In this document: in pieces, positions 1 through 11,777 of the stretch
How the letters are laid out: the number at the start of each line of letters is the position of its first letter
Numbering within the stretch: the stretch's first letter is position 1
Source of the DNA: Prorocentrum cordatum
Lineage: Eukaryota > Sar > Dinophyceae > Prorocentrales > Prorocentraceae
Assembly (NCBI GenBank): GCA_963575745.1
Contig: CAUYUJ010004316.1
Location: 1 to 64,000, forward strand
DNA: 64,000 bases
Direction of reading: 5' to 3'
Position numbers and translations under genes: made by a program
The notes under the pieces: model-generated
Seen by the model: only the letters and a program-made list of their open reading frames with translations
Database searches by the model: none
What the model was told of the DNA's origin: nothing

Positions 1-926
1 AGGTCACCAGGAGGTCCCACGAGGCCCCAGGAGGCCCCCGCAACTCGGAGCTCTGAGACGCCGCGCTCGAGGTGGTCCGGCCCGTTTCGCCTGAGACTTC
101 CTCGCAGCACGTTTCGCCCGAGACATCGTCGCAACTCTGGGTCCGAAATGCCGCGCGCGAGGTGGTCCAGCCCGTTACGCCTGAGACATCCTCGCAACTC
201 TAGGCTCCGAGATGCCGTTCGGGATGAAGAGGAGGTGGAGGAGGAGGAGGAGGAGGATGAGGAGGAGGAGGAGGCATGTTTAACATGCCATGCCAGCCCG
301 CACTGGACGGGCACGCAATCGACCTTGGAAACCGCAGTGGGTCTAAAAACCCTGTTTGGGGATACTGCACTCCGGCTATAATTTTTCCTGCTCTTGTGGC
401 CCCCCCTGTATATTTTGAGGGGCCCAAGCGGCCACAGGTTAGATATCCCCCCTGGGAGCCCCAAGACGCTTAAGGAAGCCCCAGGTGGAGTTCAGGAGGC
501 CACAGGAGGCCCAGGAGGAAGCCCCAGGAGGTCCCCAGGAGGCCCCAGGAGGCACCAGGAGGCCCCCGCAACTCGGAGCTCTGAGACGCCGCGCTCGAGG
601 TGGTCTGGCCCGTTTCGCCTGAGACTTCCTCGCACCACGTTTCGCCCGAGACATCGTCGCAACTCTGGGGTCCGAAATGCCGCGCGCGAGGTGGTCCAGC
701 CCGTTACGCTGGAGACATCCTCGCAACTCTGTGTTCCGAGATGCCTTTCGGGATGAAGAGGAGGTGGACGAGGAGGAGGAGGAGGAGGAGGAGGAGGAGG
801 AGGAGGAGGAGGAGGAGGCATGTTTTAACATGCCATGCCAGCCCGCACTGGACGGGCACGAAATCGACCTTGGAAACCGCAGTGGGTCTAAAAACCCTGT
901 TTGGGGATACTGCACTCCGGCTATAC
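1..926. repeat. Tandem duplication, about 530-545 bp period
   Basis: Bases 1-381 and about 529-926 are near-identical copies. The offset is 528 at the left end and 544 after the GAG tract, so the (GAG)n run (222-272 and 756-816) has expanded in copy 2. Each copy then carries a small palindrome, GCATGTTTAACATGC or GCATGTTTTAACATGC. The spacer holds AGGAGGCCC-type repeats like those at 47.3 kb. Short ORFs here run through simple sequence, and I do not call them genes. Confidence 0.85.
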
Positions 927-1006
927 TTTGAAGCGTTGCCATGCCTTACATTTCTATATTCCTTGCCGGGTTCGTGGGTCGATCATGTTCAGTAAGACAA
1001 GGGAGC

Positions 1007-1007
<1 letters not shown>

Positions 1008-1050
<43 letters not shown>

Positions 1051-1057
1051 GAGAGAG
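1008..1057. repeat. (GA)n microsatellite
   Basis: Almost pure GA dinucleotide run, just upstream of the spliced-leader relict and the first gene. Confidence 0.9.
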
Positions 1058-1116
1058 TTCCAGGCTCCCACGAGGACTCCCACGAGGTCTCTTACCAAGA
1101 CGCATGCTAGCACCCG

Positions 1117-1142
1117 TCCGTAGCCATTTATTTTGGCTCAAG
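1117..1142 (+). other. Relict dinoflagellate spliced-leader sequence
   Basis: The sequence is TCCGTAGCCATTT followed directly by ATTTTGGCTCAAG. The conserved 22-nt dinoflagellate spliced leader is DCCGTAGCCATTTTGGCTCAAG, so this is the whole leader with its ATTT duplicated in tandem. It lies 80 nt upstream of the ATG at 1223. Genomic leader copies next to genes are known in dinoflagellates as traces of trans-spliced mRNAs that were reverse-transcribed and reinserted. That origin for this copy is inference. Confidence 0.88.
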
Positions 1143-1222
1143 CTTCCACGACTGGACGCAGGTCTTGAAGCAGGCGCGAGCGCCCCTCTTGCCTCTGTAA
1201 ACCAGCCCCCCGCGCCGACACG

Positions 1223-2830
1223 ATGGGCTGCTGCATGGCCTCCCGCCAGGCCCTCGCGCCCGAGGACCAGCAGGCCGGCGGGCCGCCCCCGCACATGCCA
1301 GACGTCGCGGAGGTGCTCGTGCCCGAGGACCCGCAGGAGAGCGACGCCTTGCCCGAATCTCCGGCGGCGCCCGTCGACCAGCAGCACGAGCAGGAGGTCC
1401 CCAAGAAGGAGGAGCAGGAGTCGTTCGACTTGGCGCGGTACACGGACGCCGCGAGCCTCTTCGACGCGCTCGCGTTCACCGTGGATGACCTCCACCCCGT
1501 GCGCTTGGTCCGCATGACGTGGTTGCTGCAGCAGCGCGGCACCGTCCTGAAGAGGCGCCAGGAGCTGCCGGAGGAGGCCTTCGTGTCCGCGGACGAGTTG
1601 CGGGCCATCTGGGAGGCCGGCGGGCGAGGAGGGAGAGACCAGGTGGCGCCAATCGTCACCATCTCGTTCTGCTGGGACTCGCGCGAGCATCCCGACCCCG
1701 ATGGAGTGCAGCTGAACTTGGTGATAGACACTCTAGAGGAGGAGCGCCGCAAGTACTCCAGAGAAGACGGTGACTTCAAGGGGTTCAGCGAGATGGGAAT
1801 ATTCTGGGACTGGCCCTCGCTGCCGCAGGGCGACCCGATCAAGGCCGAGGAGGCGAAGGCCGCCGCCCTGCGGCAGGGCAAGACCGAGAAGGACGCGCAG
1901 GAGGCCGCGGACAAGGCCAAGCGGACCCCCGCCGAGAAAGCCGCCTTCAAGCACGGGCTGGAGGAGACAATGGACCTCTGGTACGCCCACCAGGCCACCA
2001 CCGTGCTCCTGCTCACCCAGCACCCCCGCGAGCGGGGCAGCGCGCGCAAGGAGGGCTACGACCAGTCCGGCTGGACGACGTACGAGCGCTGCTCCGCGGA
2101 GCAGATCAAGCAGGTCTGGCGCTGGGAGGCAAAGTGGACCGCCGTGGCCGACCTGGGGCAGGGGGCGCGGGCGAAGGCGGCCGGGAGGAGGTGGCCGGTG
2201 GGCCCGGACGAATTCGACCGGCTCATCGAAGACATGCACTTCACCAACGGCGCGGACAAGGAGGCGGTGAAGGCGCTCTTCCGCCGGATGAGCCGCGCGC
2301 AGTTGGGCGGCGTGACGACGCTGGTTTTCACCGGGATGCCACCCCCGACCCCCGAGCAGGCCGCGGGGCTCGCAAGCTGCCTGCGGCTGTGCGCCCGCCT
2401 GCAGGAGCTGAACCTGACAGCATGCCAGATCGGCGACGGGGGCGCGCGGGCCCTGGCGGGGGCGCTGCCCTCCCTGCCCGGCCTGCAGGAGCTGCGCCTG
2501 GGCGGCAACAGAGGTCCGCACGAGATTCGATCCGGGTCGGTTCGATTCGGCGAATCGCATCGCCGCGAATGCCGATTCGATGCTGGAGGCCCCCTGCCAC
2601 GATCTGGTTCGCGATTCGATTCGGTTGCCGAGCGATTCGATTGCGATCCGGTGCAAAGCGGGCGACGATCCGGTTCGCGATTCGATTTGGATCCGGCTGA
2701 CCCGACGCCCGCTTGCTGCGCGAGAGGCCGCCAGGCTAAAGAAAAGGAGGTGGAAGGGGAGGAGGTGGACAGCGAGCTGTCCGGACCGGGGGGTCCGGGG
2801 CCGGACCGGGGGCCCTCGTCGCCGCCGGGG

Positions 2831-2879
<49 letters not shown>

Positions 2880-3271
2880 TGGCCGTTGCGGGCCTCGGGG
2901 GCCCCGGACGGGGGCCCCAGCTCAGCGTTCTGACGAGGATTTCGTGGCGGATCCAGCCTCGGCGACGAGCGGCCCCGAAACGCGCGAAACGCCGCCGCCG
3001 TCGTCGTCGCCGCCGCCGTCGAGGGAGAAGGACCGAGGTTCCAGGTTCGAGGTTCGGCCTCCGGCTTTTCGGCTGTTTTGGGCCCTCGAGGAGGGGGAGG
3101 AAGGTCCCCCTCGGAGGGGGAGGAAGGTCCCCGACGGGGGGGCGGGCCCAGGAGGGTGGCCCGGGAGGGTGGCCCGCGAGGGTGGCCCGGGAGGGTGGCC
3201 TGGGAGGGTGGCCCAGGAGGGTGGCCCGGGAGGGTCCCCCAGGAAGGCCCGGGAGGGTGGCCCGGCTTTGA
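1223..3271 (+). CDS. Putative retrogene: lipid-anchored, LRR-containing protein with degenerate 3' end
   Basis: The ORF starts MGCC, a classic N-myristoylation/palmitoylation context, so membrane anchoring is likely. Residues 1-90 are acidic and Pro/Ala-rich. Residues about 100-310 carry FWDWPSLPQ (near 194) and GWTTYERC (near 282), a pattern I associate with uncharacterised protist proteins (FWDxxSLPQ, GWxxxE). Residues about 340-430 form ribonuclease-inhibitor-type leucine-rich repeats, with LQELNLTACQIGDGGARAL near 393. Protein-like sequence stops near base 2513. The remaining frame to 3271 reads GATTCG repeats, polySer, polyArg and the 13-bp minisatellite, so the true C-terminus is probably lost or lies across an unseen intron. 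The spliced-leader relict upstream and lack of visible introns suggest retroposition. Confidence 0.6.
2519..2700. repeat. GATTCGAT-rich degenerate repeat
   Basis: Many short copies of CGATTCGATTCGG/GATCCGG, beginning exactly where the LRR coding sequence loses protein character. It could be an intron or an insertion. Confidence 0.6.
2829..2880. repeat. (TCG)n microsatellite
   Basis: About 16 TCG units, read as polySer in the long frame. A degenerate CGCCGT tract follows at 2990-3020. Confidence 0.85.
3126..3262 (+). repeat. 13-bp minisatellite, array 1
   Basis: Tandem GGGAGGGTGGCCC units with variants. Because 13 is not a multiple of 3, every frame reads a 13-residue GGWPGRVAREGGP-type repeat without stops, which creates artefactual ORFs. 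Its right flank (3266-3289) is inverted relative to the left flank of array 2. Confidence 0.9.
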
Positions 3272-3289
3272 GGCCCGCCTCAACCTATC

Positions 3290-3690
3290 TGAACTATCCA
3301 ATAACTGTTTGTGATAGGTATGTTAAGAAACTATTTTGATACTATCTTATAACTATAATGTTTTGAGGAAGCAAAATATTGCTTCATTTTTAATTCCTTT
3401 CAAAGAAAAAGCAAAACAACACAACCCTCACACAGAAATAGGCAAACAAACAAGAAAACGAAAACCAAAACAAAAAAACGCGTGCAAAAACAAACAAAAA
3501 ATAACAAATAACAAAAACAAACAATAACAAAACAAACAAAGCCCAAAACAAAACAAACAAACATATTAACAAACAAAAAACAAAACAAACAAAACAAACA
3601 ACACACAACAACACCAAAACAAATAAAAACAAAAAACAGACTACCAAACAAAAAAAAACAAAAAACAACGAACACAACTAATGAACACAT
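3290..3690. other. AT-rich gene-free stretch with CAAA/CAAAA repeats
   Basis: ACTAT/ATAG-rich sequence (3283-3360) passes into A-rich AACAAA/CAAAA repeats (3400-3690). Composition is sharply unlike the GC-rich surroundings. No credible gene seen. Confidence 0.7.
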
Positions 3691-4170
3691 AAGCAGGAAG
3701 AGGGAAGATGATAAGGAGGAGGGAAGAGGATGAGGAGGGATAGTGAAGGAGGGAAGAGGATGAGGAGGGAAGACGATAAGGAGGAGGGAGAGGGAGGGAA
3801 GAGGATAAGGAGGAGGGAAGAGGATTCTGATAAATGAACACAAACAAACAAAGATAACGAAAGGGAGAGCGAAGAGGATGAAAAGCACGTCAGCATCACT
3901 GCCTTCGTCGCCACCGAATCGGAGTGGGAGGGGACGGAAGAGGAGGAGGAGGAGGGGGGGATGAGGATGGGGAGGGATGAGTAGGAGGATGAGAAAGATG
4001 ATGATGCTGCATATGAGGGGTGATGGTGAGGATCATGCTGGTGATGACGATGATGTTGGTAATGATGTTGGTGGCGATGCTGATTGCCATGATGACGCTG
4101 TTCATGATGGAAATGATGATGAGGATCATGAGGATGAGGAAGGTGATCATGCTGATGTCCATGAGGCACG
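3690..4170. repeat. GGA- and GATGAT-rich simple sequence
   Basis: GAGGAGGGAAGAGGAT repeats (3700-3830), then ATGATG/GATGAT (3955-4165). The His/Asp/Met-rich ORFs here are simple-repeat artefacts. Confidence 0.75.
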
Positions 4171-4224
4171 AGGGGAACGAGGAGGCGGAACAGGAGTAGG
4201 ATTGCTGCGGGAAGGGAATTGGGA

Positions 4225-4515
4225 GAGCAGGCCGACAGGGATCATTGGGCTAACAGGTCTCGTTGGGCTCGTATGTGATCCAGGGCCCCATAGGGCTCAT
4301 CAGGCGAATAAGGGGGTACTGGGGCTCATGAGGCTCACGCTTAAGGCTCATGCGACCTGTGTGCCTCATAGGACTCACAATATTCATGGGGGGCGTATGG
4401 CTCGTCATACTAATAGAGCGCAGAAAGCCCAAGGCTCTTAGGGCCCTTAAGGTGCATGGGGCTCGTACGACTCATGGGGCTCGTCGGGCTCATGGTGAAG
4501 CGGGCTCGAAGGGCT
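4225..4515. repeat. GGGCTCATG/GGGCTCGTA degenerate repeats
   Basis: Short interspersed copies of GGCTCAT and GGCTCGT separated by 8-15 nt. No gene seen. Confidence 0.5.
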
Positions 4516-4546
4516 AGGGGGGTGGAAAATGGGATGGTCGTCGTCA

Positions 4547-5500
4547 TGATGCTTGGGTCGTAAAATAATCGGCGTGGTCGTGATCGTCATCGTGGCCGTG
4601 GACGTGGTCGTGGTCGCCCTGGTTGTGGTCGTGGTCGTTGTGGTCGTTGTGGTCGTGGTCACCGTGGCCGTGATGCTCGTCGGCGTCGTCGTGGTCGGGG
4701 TCGTGGTAGTTGTTGTAGTCGTAGTCGTTGTCGTGATTGTGGTCGCCTTCGTCATCGTCGTGGTCGTGCTCGTCGACGTTGTTGTTGTTGTCGTTGTCGT
4801 AACCGTCGTGCGCGATCTCGTGTTCAGCGTGGTCGTTGTCGTAGCCGTGGTCGTGGTCATGGTCGTTGCCGTTTCCGTCGTCGTGGCAATGGTTATCGTT
4901 GTCGATGTCTTGGTCGTCGTCGTCGGGGTCGCGGTGGTCGTCGTGATCGTCGTCGCCGTCGTTGTCGTCGTTACGACCGTCGTGGGCGATGTCGTCGTGG
5001 TCGTGGCCGTGGTGCTGCTCGTGGTTGCGGTCGTGGCCATCGTCGCGGTCGTCTTCATTACCATCATCGATTTCGTTTTCGTCGTCGGCGTGATCGCGGC
5101 CGTGGTCGTGCTCGTTGTTTTTGCCTTTTTCGCCGTCGTCATGGCCGTTGTCTTTATCGTCATTGCCGCCGTGGTGGTTGTTGACGCCGTCGTGGTTGTC
5201 GCCGTCGTGGTTGTGGCCACCCCCAACGTCGTGGTCGTGGTCGTGGTGGCTGTAGTCGTCGTGGTTTTGGTATTGGTCGTGATCGTTGCCGTGGTCTTGA
5301 TCATGGCCGTGGTCGTTGTTGTTGTGGTCGTGGTCAGTCGTCGTAGAGGACATCGTCGACGTCGTGGTGGTAGTTGGTGTGGTCGCGGTCGTGATTGTGG
5401 TCTTGGCCAGGGTCGTGATTGCGGTGATTGTCGTGGACCTCGTCGTCGTCCGTGTGGTTATCGTCACGGTCATGGCCATGGTCGTTGTCATTCCCCACAT
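4547..5500. repeat. GTCGTG-rich tract, outer left arm
   Basis: About 950 bp of degenerate GTN repeats, mainly GTCGTGGTC. Val-rich (+) and Asp/His- or Thr-rich (-) ORFs here result from the repeat and are not called. Confidence 0.8.
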
Positions 5501-5616
5501 GCTTAGTGGGGTTATGGTTTGCTCCACTGCCGCGTCGCACCCGCGTCGTCCTTCCTCCTCCCCTCCTCCCCTTCTCCTCCTCCTCATCCTCATCTTCCTC
5601 CTCCTCCGCCTCACGC

Positions 5617-5770
5617 GCACAGCACAGCACAGCTCAGCACAGCTCAGCCCAGCTCAGTTCAGCTCAGCGCGGCACAGCTTAGCACAGCTCAGCCTAGCTC
5701 AGCTCAGCACAGCACAGCACGGGACAGCACGACACAGCACAGCACAACATAACACAGGACAGCACAGCGA
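5617..5770. repeat. CAGCACAGCTCAG pentamer-type repeat
   Basis: AGCAC/AGCTC units about 5 bp long. The mirror copy CTGTGCTGAG lies at 12310-12455. Confidence 0.85.
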
Positions 5771-5799
5771 AGCGCAGGGGGTGGTCTCCCTATCCGCTG

Positions 5800-7960
5800 T
5801 GGGCTCGCATAGCGTGGCAGGCGTTGCACTTCCCCGACACCAAAAAGGCTGCGCACGGGGTGGTCTCCTCACCGCGGCCGCTATCCACGACATTGTTTCT
5901 CGACGCTAGAGGGGGTGCGCACGGGGTGGTCTCTCACCGCGGCCGCTATCCACGACACTGTTTCTCGACGCCAGGGGGGGTGCGCAGGGGGGGGTCCCTC
6001 ACCACGGCCGTTATCCACGACACTGTTGAAAAGCATAGCAGGCGCGGCAATTTCTCGACGCCAGAGGGGGTGCGCATGGGGTGGTCTCTCACCGCGGCCG
6101 CTGTCCACGACATTGTTTCTCGACGCCAGAGGGGGTGCGCAGGGGGTGGTCTCTCACCGCGGCCGCTATCCACGACACCGTCGAACAGCCTAGCAGGCGC
6201 TGCAACTTCTCGACGCCAGGGGGGGTGCGCACGGGGTGGTCTCTCACCGCGGCCGCTGTCCACGACACTGTTTCTCGACGCCAGAGGGGGTGCGCAGGGG
6301 GTGGTCTCTAACCGCGGCCGCTACCCACGACACTATCGAAAAGCCTCGCAGGCGCTGCAATTTCTCGACGCCAGAGGGGGTGCGCACGGGGTGGTCTCTC
6401 ACCGCGGCCGCTGTCCACGACACTGTTTCTCGACGCCAGAGGGGGTGCGCAGGGGTCTCTAACCGCGGCCGCTACCCACGACACTGTCGAAAAGCCTCGC
6501 AGGCGCTGCAATTTCTCGACGCCCGAGGGGGTGCGCAGGGGGTGGCCTCTCACCGCGGTCACTACCCACGCCACGGCCGAAAAGCTCAGCAGGCGCGGCA
6601 ATTTCTCGATGCCAGAGGGGGTGCGCAGGGGGTGGTCTCTCACCGCGACACTGCCGAACTTCCTAGCAGGCGCGGCAACTTCTCGACGCAAGAGGGGGTG
6701 CGCAAGGGGTGGTCTCCAACCGCGGCCGCTACCCACGACACTCTCGAAAAGCCCCGCAGGCGCGGCAATTTCTCGACGCCAGAGGGGGTGCGCAGGAGTG
6801 GTCTCTCACCGCGGCCGCTATCCACGACACTGTCGAAATGCCTAGCAGGCGCGGCCATTTCTCGACGCCAGAGGGGGTGCGCAGGTGGTGGTCTCCTCAC
6901 CGCGGCCGATATCCACGACACTGTTTCTCGACGCCAGAGGGGGGGCGCAGGGGGTGGGTTCCCACCGCGGCCGCTACCCACGACACCGTCGAAAAGCTTA
7001 GCAGGCGCAGCAATTTCTCGTCGCCAGAGGGGGTGCGCAAGGGGGTGTCTCCCACCGCGGCCGCTATCCACGACACTGTTTCTCGACGCCAGAGGGGGTG
7101 CGCAAGTGGTGGTCCCCCACCTCGGCCGCTACCCACGACACCGCCGAAAAGCGTAGCATGCGCGGCAATTTCTCGACGCCAGAGGGGTTGCGCACGGGGT
7201 GGTCTCTCACCGCGGCCGTCGTCCACGCCATTGTTTCTCGACGCCAGAGGGGGTGCGCGGGGGGTGGTCTCTCACCGCGGCCGCTATCCACGACACTGTC
7301 GAACAGCCTAGCAGGCGCGGCAATTTCTCGACGCCAGAGGGGGTGTGCAAGAAGTGGTCTCTCACCGCTGCCACTACCCACGACACGGTCGAAACGCATA
7401 GCAGGCGCGGCAATTTCTCGACGCAAGAGGGGATGCGCAGGGGGTGGTCTCTACCCGCTCGCCACCCACGACACTGTCGAAAAACATCGCAGGCGCTGCA
7501 ATTTCTCGACGCCAGAGGGGGTACGCAGGATTGGTCTCTCACCCCGGCCGCTATCCACGACACTGTCGAAAAGCCTCGCAGGCGCTGCAATTTCTCGACG
7601 CCAGAGGGGGTGCGCAGGGGGTGGTCTCCTCACCGCGGCCGCTATCCACGACACTGCCGAAAAGCCTCGCAGCGCGACCATTTTTCGACGCCAGAGGGGG
7701 TGCGCAAGGGGTGGTCTCTCACCGCGGCCGCTATCCACGACATTGCCGAACAGCCTAGCAGGCGCGGTAATTTCTCGACGCCAGAGGCGGTGCGCAGGGG
7801 GTGGTCTCTCACCGCGGCCGCTATCCTTGACGTTCGTCCAGGCACAGCAGGCATGGCATATTCTTGAGACCATAAGGGGTGCGCAAGGGGAAGTCCCTCA
7901 CCGCGGCCGCTATCCGTGACGTTCGCCCAGGCACAGCAGGCGTGAACACGCGCGACCTTA
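5800..7960 (+). repeat. NotI-site tandem array, left arm (65/90-bp units)
   Basis: Roughly 25-30 units. The long unit (90 bp) runs CCGCGGCCGCTATCCACGAC, then an ACTGTCGAAAAGCCTAGCAG segment, TTTCTCGACGCCAGAGGGGG and GTGCGCAGGGGGTGGTCTCT. A short 65-bp unit lacks the 25-bp part starting CGAAAAGCC. Nearly every unit holds overlapping SacII and NotI sites. Few stops occur, hence spurious long ORFs. Confidence 0.88.
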
Positions 7961-7974
7961 CATCAGTATGTGGG

Positions 7975-8285
7975 GTTCCTCGGTAGTGTAATTGTCGTTG
8001 TGGTTGTGGTTGTTGGTGTGGTCGTCGTCATCGTCGTGGTCGTGGCAGTCGTCGACTGTGTGTTGATGGCCGTCATCGCGGTCGTAGTCATGATCGTCGT
8101 CGTCGACGTGTTCGTTGTCGTAATCGTGGTCACGGTTGTCGTTTTGGTTGTCGTCGTCTTCGTGTTCGTTGCCGTCACGCTCGGCGCGGTCGTTGACGTA
8201 GTCGTGGTCGTAATCGTCGTCGGAACCATCCCCGCCATCGTCATTGTCATCGTCGTCGTCGTCATCAGCATCGCCTGAACTTGGT
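7975..8285. repeat. GTCGTC-rich tract, inner left arm
   Basis: GTT/GTC/GTG trinucleotide tract mirrored by the CGACGA-rich tract at about 9040-9990. Sequence 8290-8470 is more complex and matches 8868-8967 in inverse orientation. Confidence 0.7.
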
Positions 8286-8529
8286 CGTCGATATCCCCGT
8301 CGATATCGAAGTACTCGTCATCGGCTCTGGTGTCGTCTCCAACGTCCAGGCACTCATCTGCATCGGCAGTGGCTGTCAGAATCGTCATCACCGTAGTCAT
8401 ATCCATCGTATTGTCATCGCCGTCGTAACAAATATCTCCGTCGTGAGGGATTGTGGACCTGCATTTTAGAGGCTCTGGGGAGCACTTGGCGATGAGAAGG
8501 GGTATGCATGGCAGCGTCCATGGTGAAGA

Positions 8530-8805
8530 GATGCCAGACTGCAAACTATAGCAAGCTATACATTGCAGATCTGCAATGTGTAGCAAGCTATACATTGCAG
8601 ATCTGCAATGTATAGCTTGCTCAAGAGCATCTGTTACTACACAGCTGTAGCAAGCTATACATTGCATATCTGCAATATATAGCTTGCTACACATTGCAGA
8701 TCTGCAATCTATAGCTTGCTATACATTGCAGATCTGCAATGTATAGCTTGCTATACATTGCAGATCTGCAAACTACAGCTTGCTATAGTTTGCAGTCTGG
8801 CATCT
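8530..8805. repeat. Palindromic core: CATTGCAGATCTGCAATG units
   Basis: Tandem copies of ATTGCAGATCTGCAAT (a perfect palindrome around a BglII site) alternate with TATAGCTTGCTATA or TATAGCAAGCTATA. Each unit can fold on itself, and the whole block is the centre of the 8.6-kb palindrome. Confidence 0.85.
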
Positions 8806-9039
8806 TTTCACCATGGACGCTGCCAGGCATACCCCTCCTCGTCGCCAAATTCTTCCCCCACAGCCTCTAAAATGCAGGTCCACAATCCCTCACGACGGAG
8901 ATATTTGTTACGACGGCGATGACAATACGATGGATATGACGACGGTGATGACGATTCTGCCATGCATACCCCTTCTCACTGCCAAAATGCAGGTCCGCTA
9001 TCCCTCACGACAGCGATGTTGGTTACGACGCCGATGACA

Positions 9040-9990
9040 AATGCGATGACCCACACGATGGATACAACGACGATGATGACGGTTCTTGCAGCCAGTGCCG
9101 TTGCAGACGAAAGCAAGGACGTTGACAACGACGACAGTGGCGATGATGACCACGACGACGACGGCAGCGTCGGTAAGGATGAGGGTGTCGACGATCAGGT
9201 GAGGACGATTGTGGTGACGGCGACGATGACGACAATGTCGATTGCGACGATGGTTCCGACGACGATTACGACCACAATTACGTCAACGGTCGCGCCGACA
9301 ACGCCGGCAACAATTGCGAAGATGACTACACCAAACACGACGACCATGGCCACGATCACGAGAACGACAGCGACGACGATCACAACTACGACTTCGCCGA
9401 CGGTCAGGCCACGGCCACGCATTCGACGACAGCCACGAGCACGACGATGACGGCAACCACGGAAACAACCACCACCACAACCAGGACGACAAAGACCATG
9501 ACCACGACCATGACGACGACAACGACAACCACGACGACGAGGTCCCCGACGACGGCTACATTCACGACCACAGCCAAGGCCACCATCACGACCACGACCA
9601 CGACAATGACGACTACAATAACGATTTGACGACGACTACGTCTCCGACGACGACGGCGACAACCATGGCGACGACCATGACGACAGCGACCGCGACCAGG
9701 ACCAACACCACGACGATCACGACCAGGACCAAGACCACAGCGGCCACGCCGACGACAGCGACCGAGACAACGACACCGACCACGGCGGTGGCGACCGTCA
9801 CGACCACGACAGACGGCGACGACTACGACGACAACCACAACCACGACGACGGCAACGTCGACAACAACCGCGACCATGACGACGACGACGACGGCAACAA
9901 CACCGATCCTGACCACGACCACGCCCACGACGACGGCGATGATGGCGACCATGGCGGCGACGCCAACAATTACACAACCGAGGAACCCCA
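9040..9990. repeat. CGACGACCACG-rich tract, inner right arm
   Basis: GAC/CAC-rich degenerate repeats, about three times longer than the left counterpart. The segment 8968-9040 is a second partial copy of 8868-8967, which explains part of the arm asymmetry. Confidence 0.75.
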
Positions 9991-10009
9991 CATACTGATG
10001 TAAGGTCGC

Positions 10010-11690
10010 GCGTGTTCACGCCTGCTGTGCCTGGACGACCGTCACGAATAGCGGCCGCGGTGAGAGATCACCCCCTTCTGGTCTCGAGACTATGCCATGC
10101 CTGCTGCGCCTGGACGAACGTCACGGATAGCGGCCGCGGTGAGGGACTTCCCCTTGCGCACCCCCTTTATGGTCTCGAGAATATGCCATGCCTGCTGTGC
10201 CTGGACGAACGTCAAGGATAGCGGCCGCGGTGAGAGACCATCCCTTGCGCACCGCCTCTGGCGTCGAGAAATTACCGCGCTTGCTAGGCTTTTCGACAGT
10301 GTCGTGGGTAGCGGCCGCGGTGAGAGACCACCCCCTGCGCACCCCTTCTGGCGTCGAGAAACTGTTGCGCTGCGAAGCTGTTCGTCAGTGTCGTGGATAG
10401 CGGCCGCGGTGAGAAGACCACCCCCTGCGCACCCCTCTGGCGTCGAGAAATTGCCGCGCCTGCTAGGCTGTTCGACAGTGTCGTGGATCGTGGCCGCGGT
10501 GAGAGACCACTCCTGCGCACCCCCTCTGGCGTCGAGAAATTGCCGCGCCTGCTTTGCTTTTCGACAGTGTCGTGGATAGCGGCCGCGGTGAGAGACCACC
10601 CCCTGCGCACCCCTTCTGGCGTCGAGAAATTGCCGCGCCTGCTAGGCTTCTCGACAGTGTCGTGGATAGCGGCCGCGGTGAGAGACCACCCCCTGCGCAC
10701 CCCCTCTGGCGTGTCGTAGATAGCGGCCGCGGCGAGGGACCACCCCCTGCGCACCCCCTCTGGCGTCGAGAAAGTGCCGCGACTGCTAGGCGGTTCGACG
10801 GTGTCGTGGGTAGCGGCCGCGGCGGGATACCACCCCCTGCACACCCCCTTCTGGCGTCGAGAAGTTGCCGCGCCTGCTAGGCTGTTCGACAGTGTCGTGG
10901 ATAGCGGCCGCGGTGAGAGACCACCCTCTGCACACCCCCTTCTGGCGTCGAGAAATTGCTGCGCCTGCTGGGCTTCTCGACAGTGTCGTGGATAGCGGCC
11001 GCGGTGAGAGACCACCCCCTGCGCACCCCCTCTGGCGTCGAGAAGCAGTGTCGTGGATAGCGGCCGCGGTGAGAGACCACCACCTGCGCACCCCCTTTGG
11101 CGTCGAGAAATTGCCGCGCCTGCTAGGCATTTCGCCAGTGTCGTGGATAGCGGCCGCGGTGAGAGACCACTCCTGCGCACCCCCTCTGGCGTCGAGAAAC
11201 AGCGTCGTGGATAGCGGCCGCGGTGAGAGACCACCCCCTGCGCACCCCCTCTGGCGTCGAGAAACTGCCGCGCCTGCTTTTCGACAGTGTCGCGAATAGC
11301 GGCCGCGGTGAGAAACCACCCCTTGCGCACCCCCTTTGACGTCGAGAAACAGTGTCGTGGATAGCGGCCGCGGTGAGAGACCACCCCCTGCGCACCCGCT
11401 TTGGCGTCGAGAAATTGCCGCGCCTGCTAGGCTTTTCGACAGTGTCGTGGATAGCGGCCGACAGTGTCGTGGACAGCGGCCGCGGTGAGAGACCACTCCT
11501 GCGCACCCCCTCAGGCGTCGAGAATTGCAGCGCCTGCGAGGCTTTTCGGCAGTGTCGTGGATAGCGGCCGCGGTGGGAGACCACCCCCTGCGCACCCCCC
11601 CCTGGCGTCGAGAAACGGCGTCGTGGATAGCGGCCGCAGTGAGAGACCGCTCCCTGCGCACCCCCTCTGGCGTCGAGAAAATGCCGCGTG
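10010..11690 (-). repeat. NotI-site tandem array, right arm
   Basis: The same 65/90-bp units as the left arm, in inverse orientation (GATAGCGGCCGCGGTGAGAG, ACCACCCCCTGCGCACC). Confidence 0.88.
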
Positions 11691-11777
11691 TCCTCCTCTC
11701 CTCTCCTGCTCCCCCTCCTCCCCCTCCTCCCTGCGTTTCACCCACCCAGTACAACGTTTCGTGTCTTCATCATAAGG

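Noticed and set aside
5800-11690. Regular arrays resembling a CRISPR locus
   Set aside because: Units are 65 or 90 bp with near-identical sequence throughout, no constant-repeat/unique-spacer pattern, and no cas-like genes.
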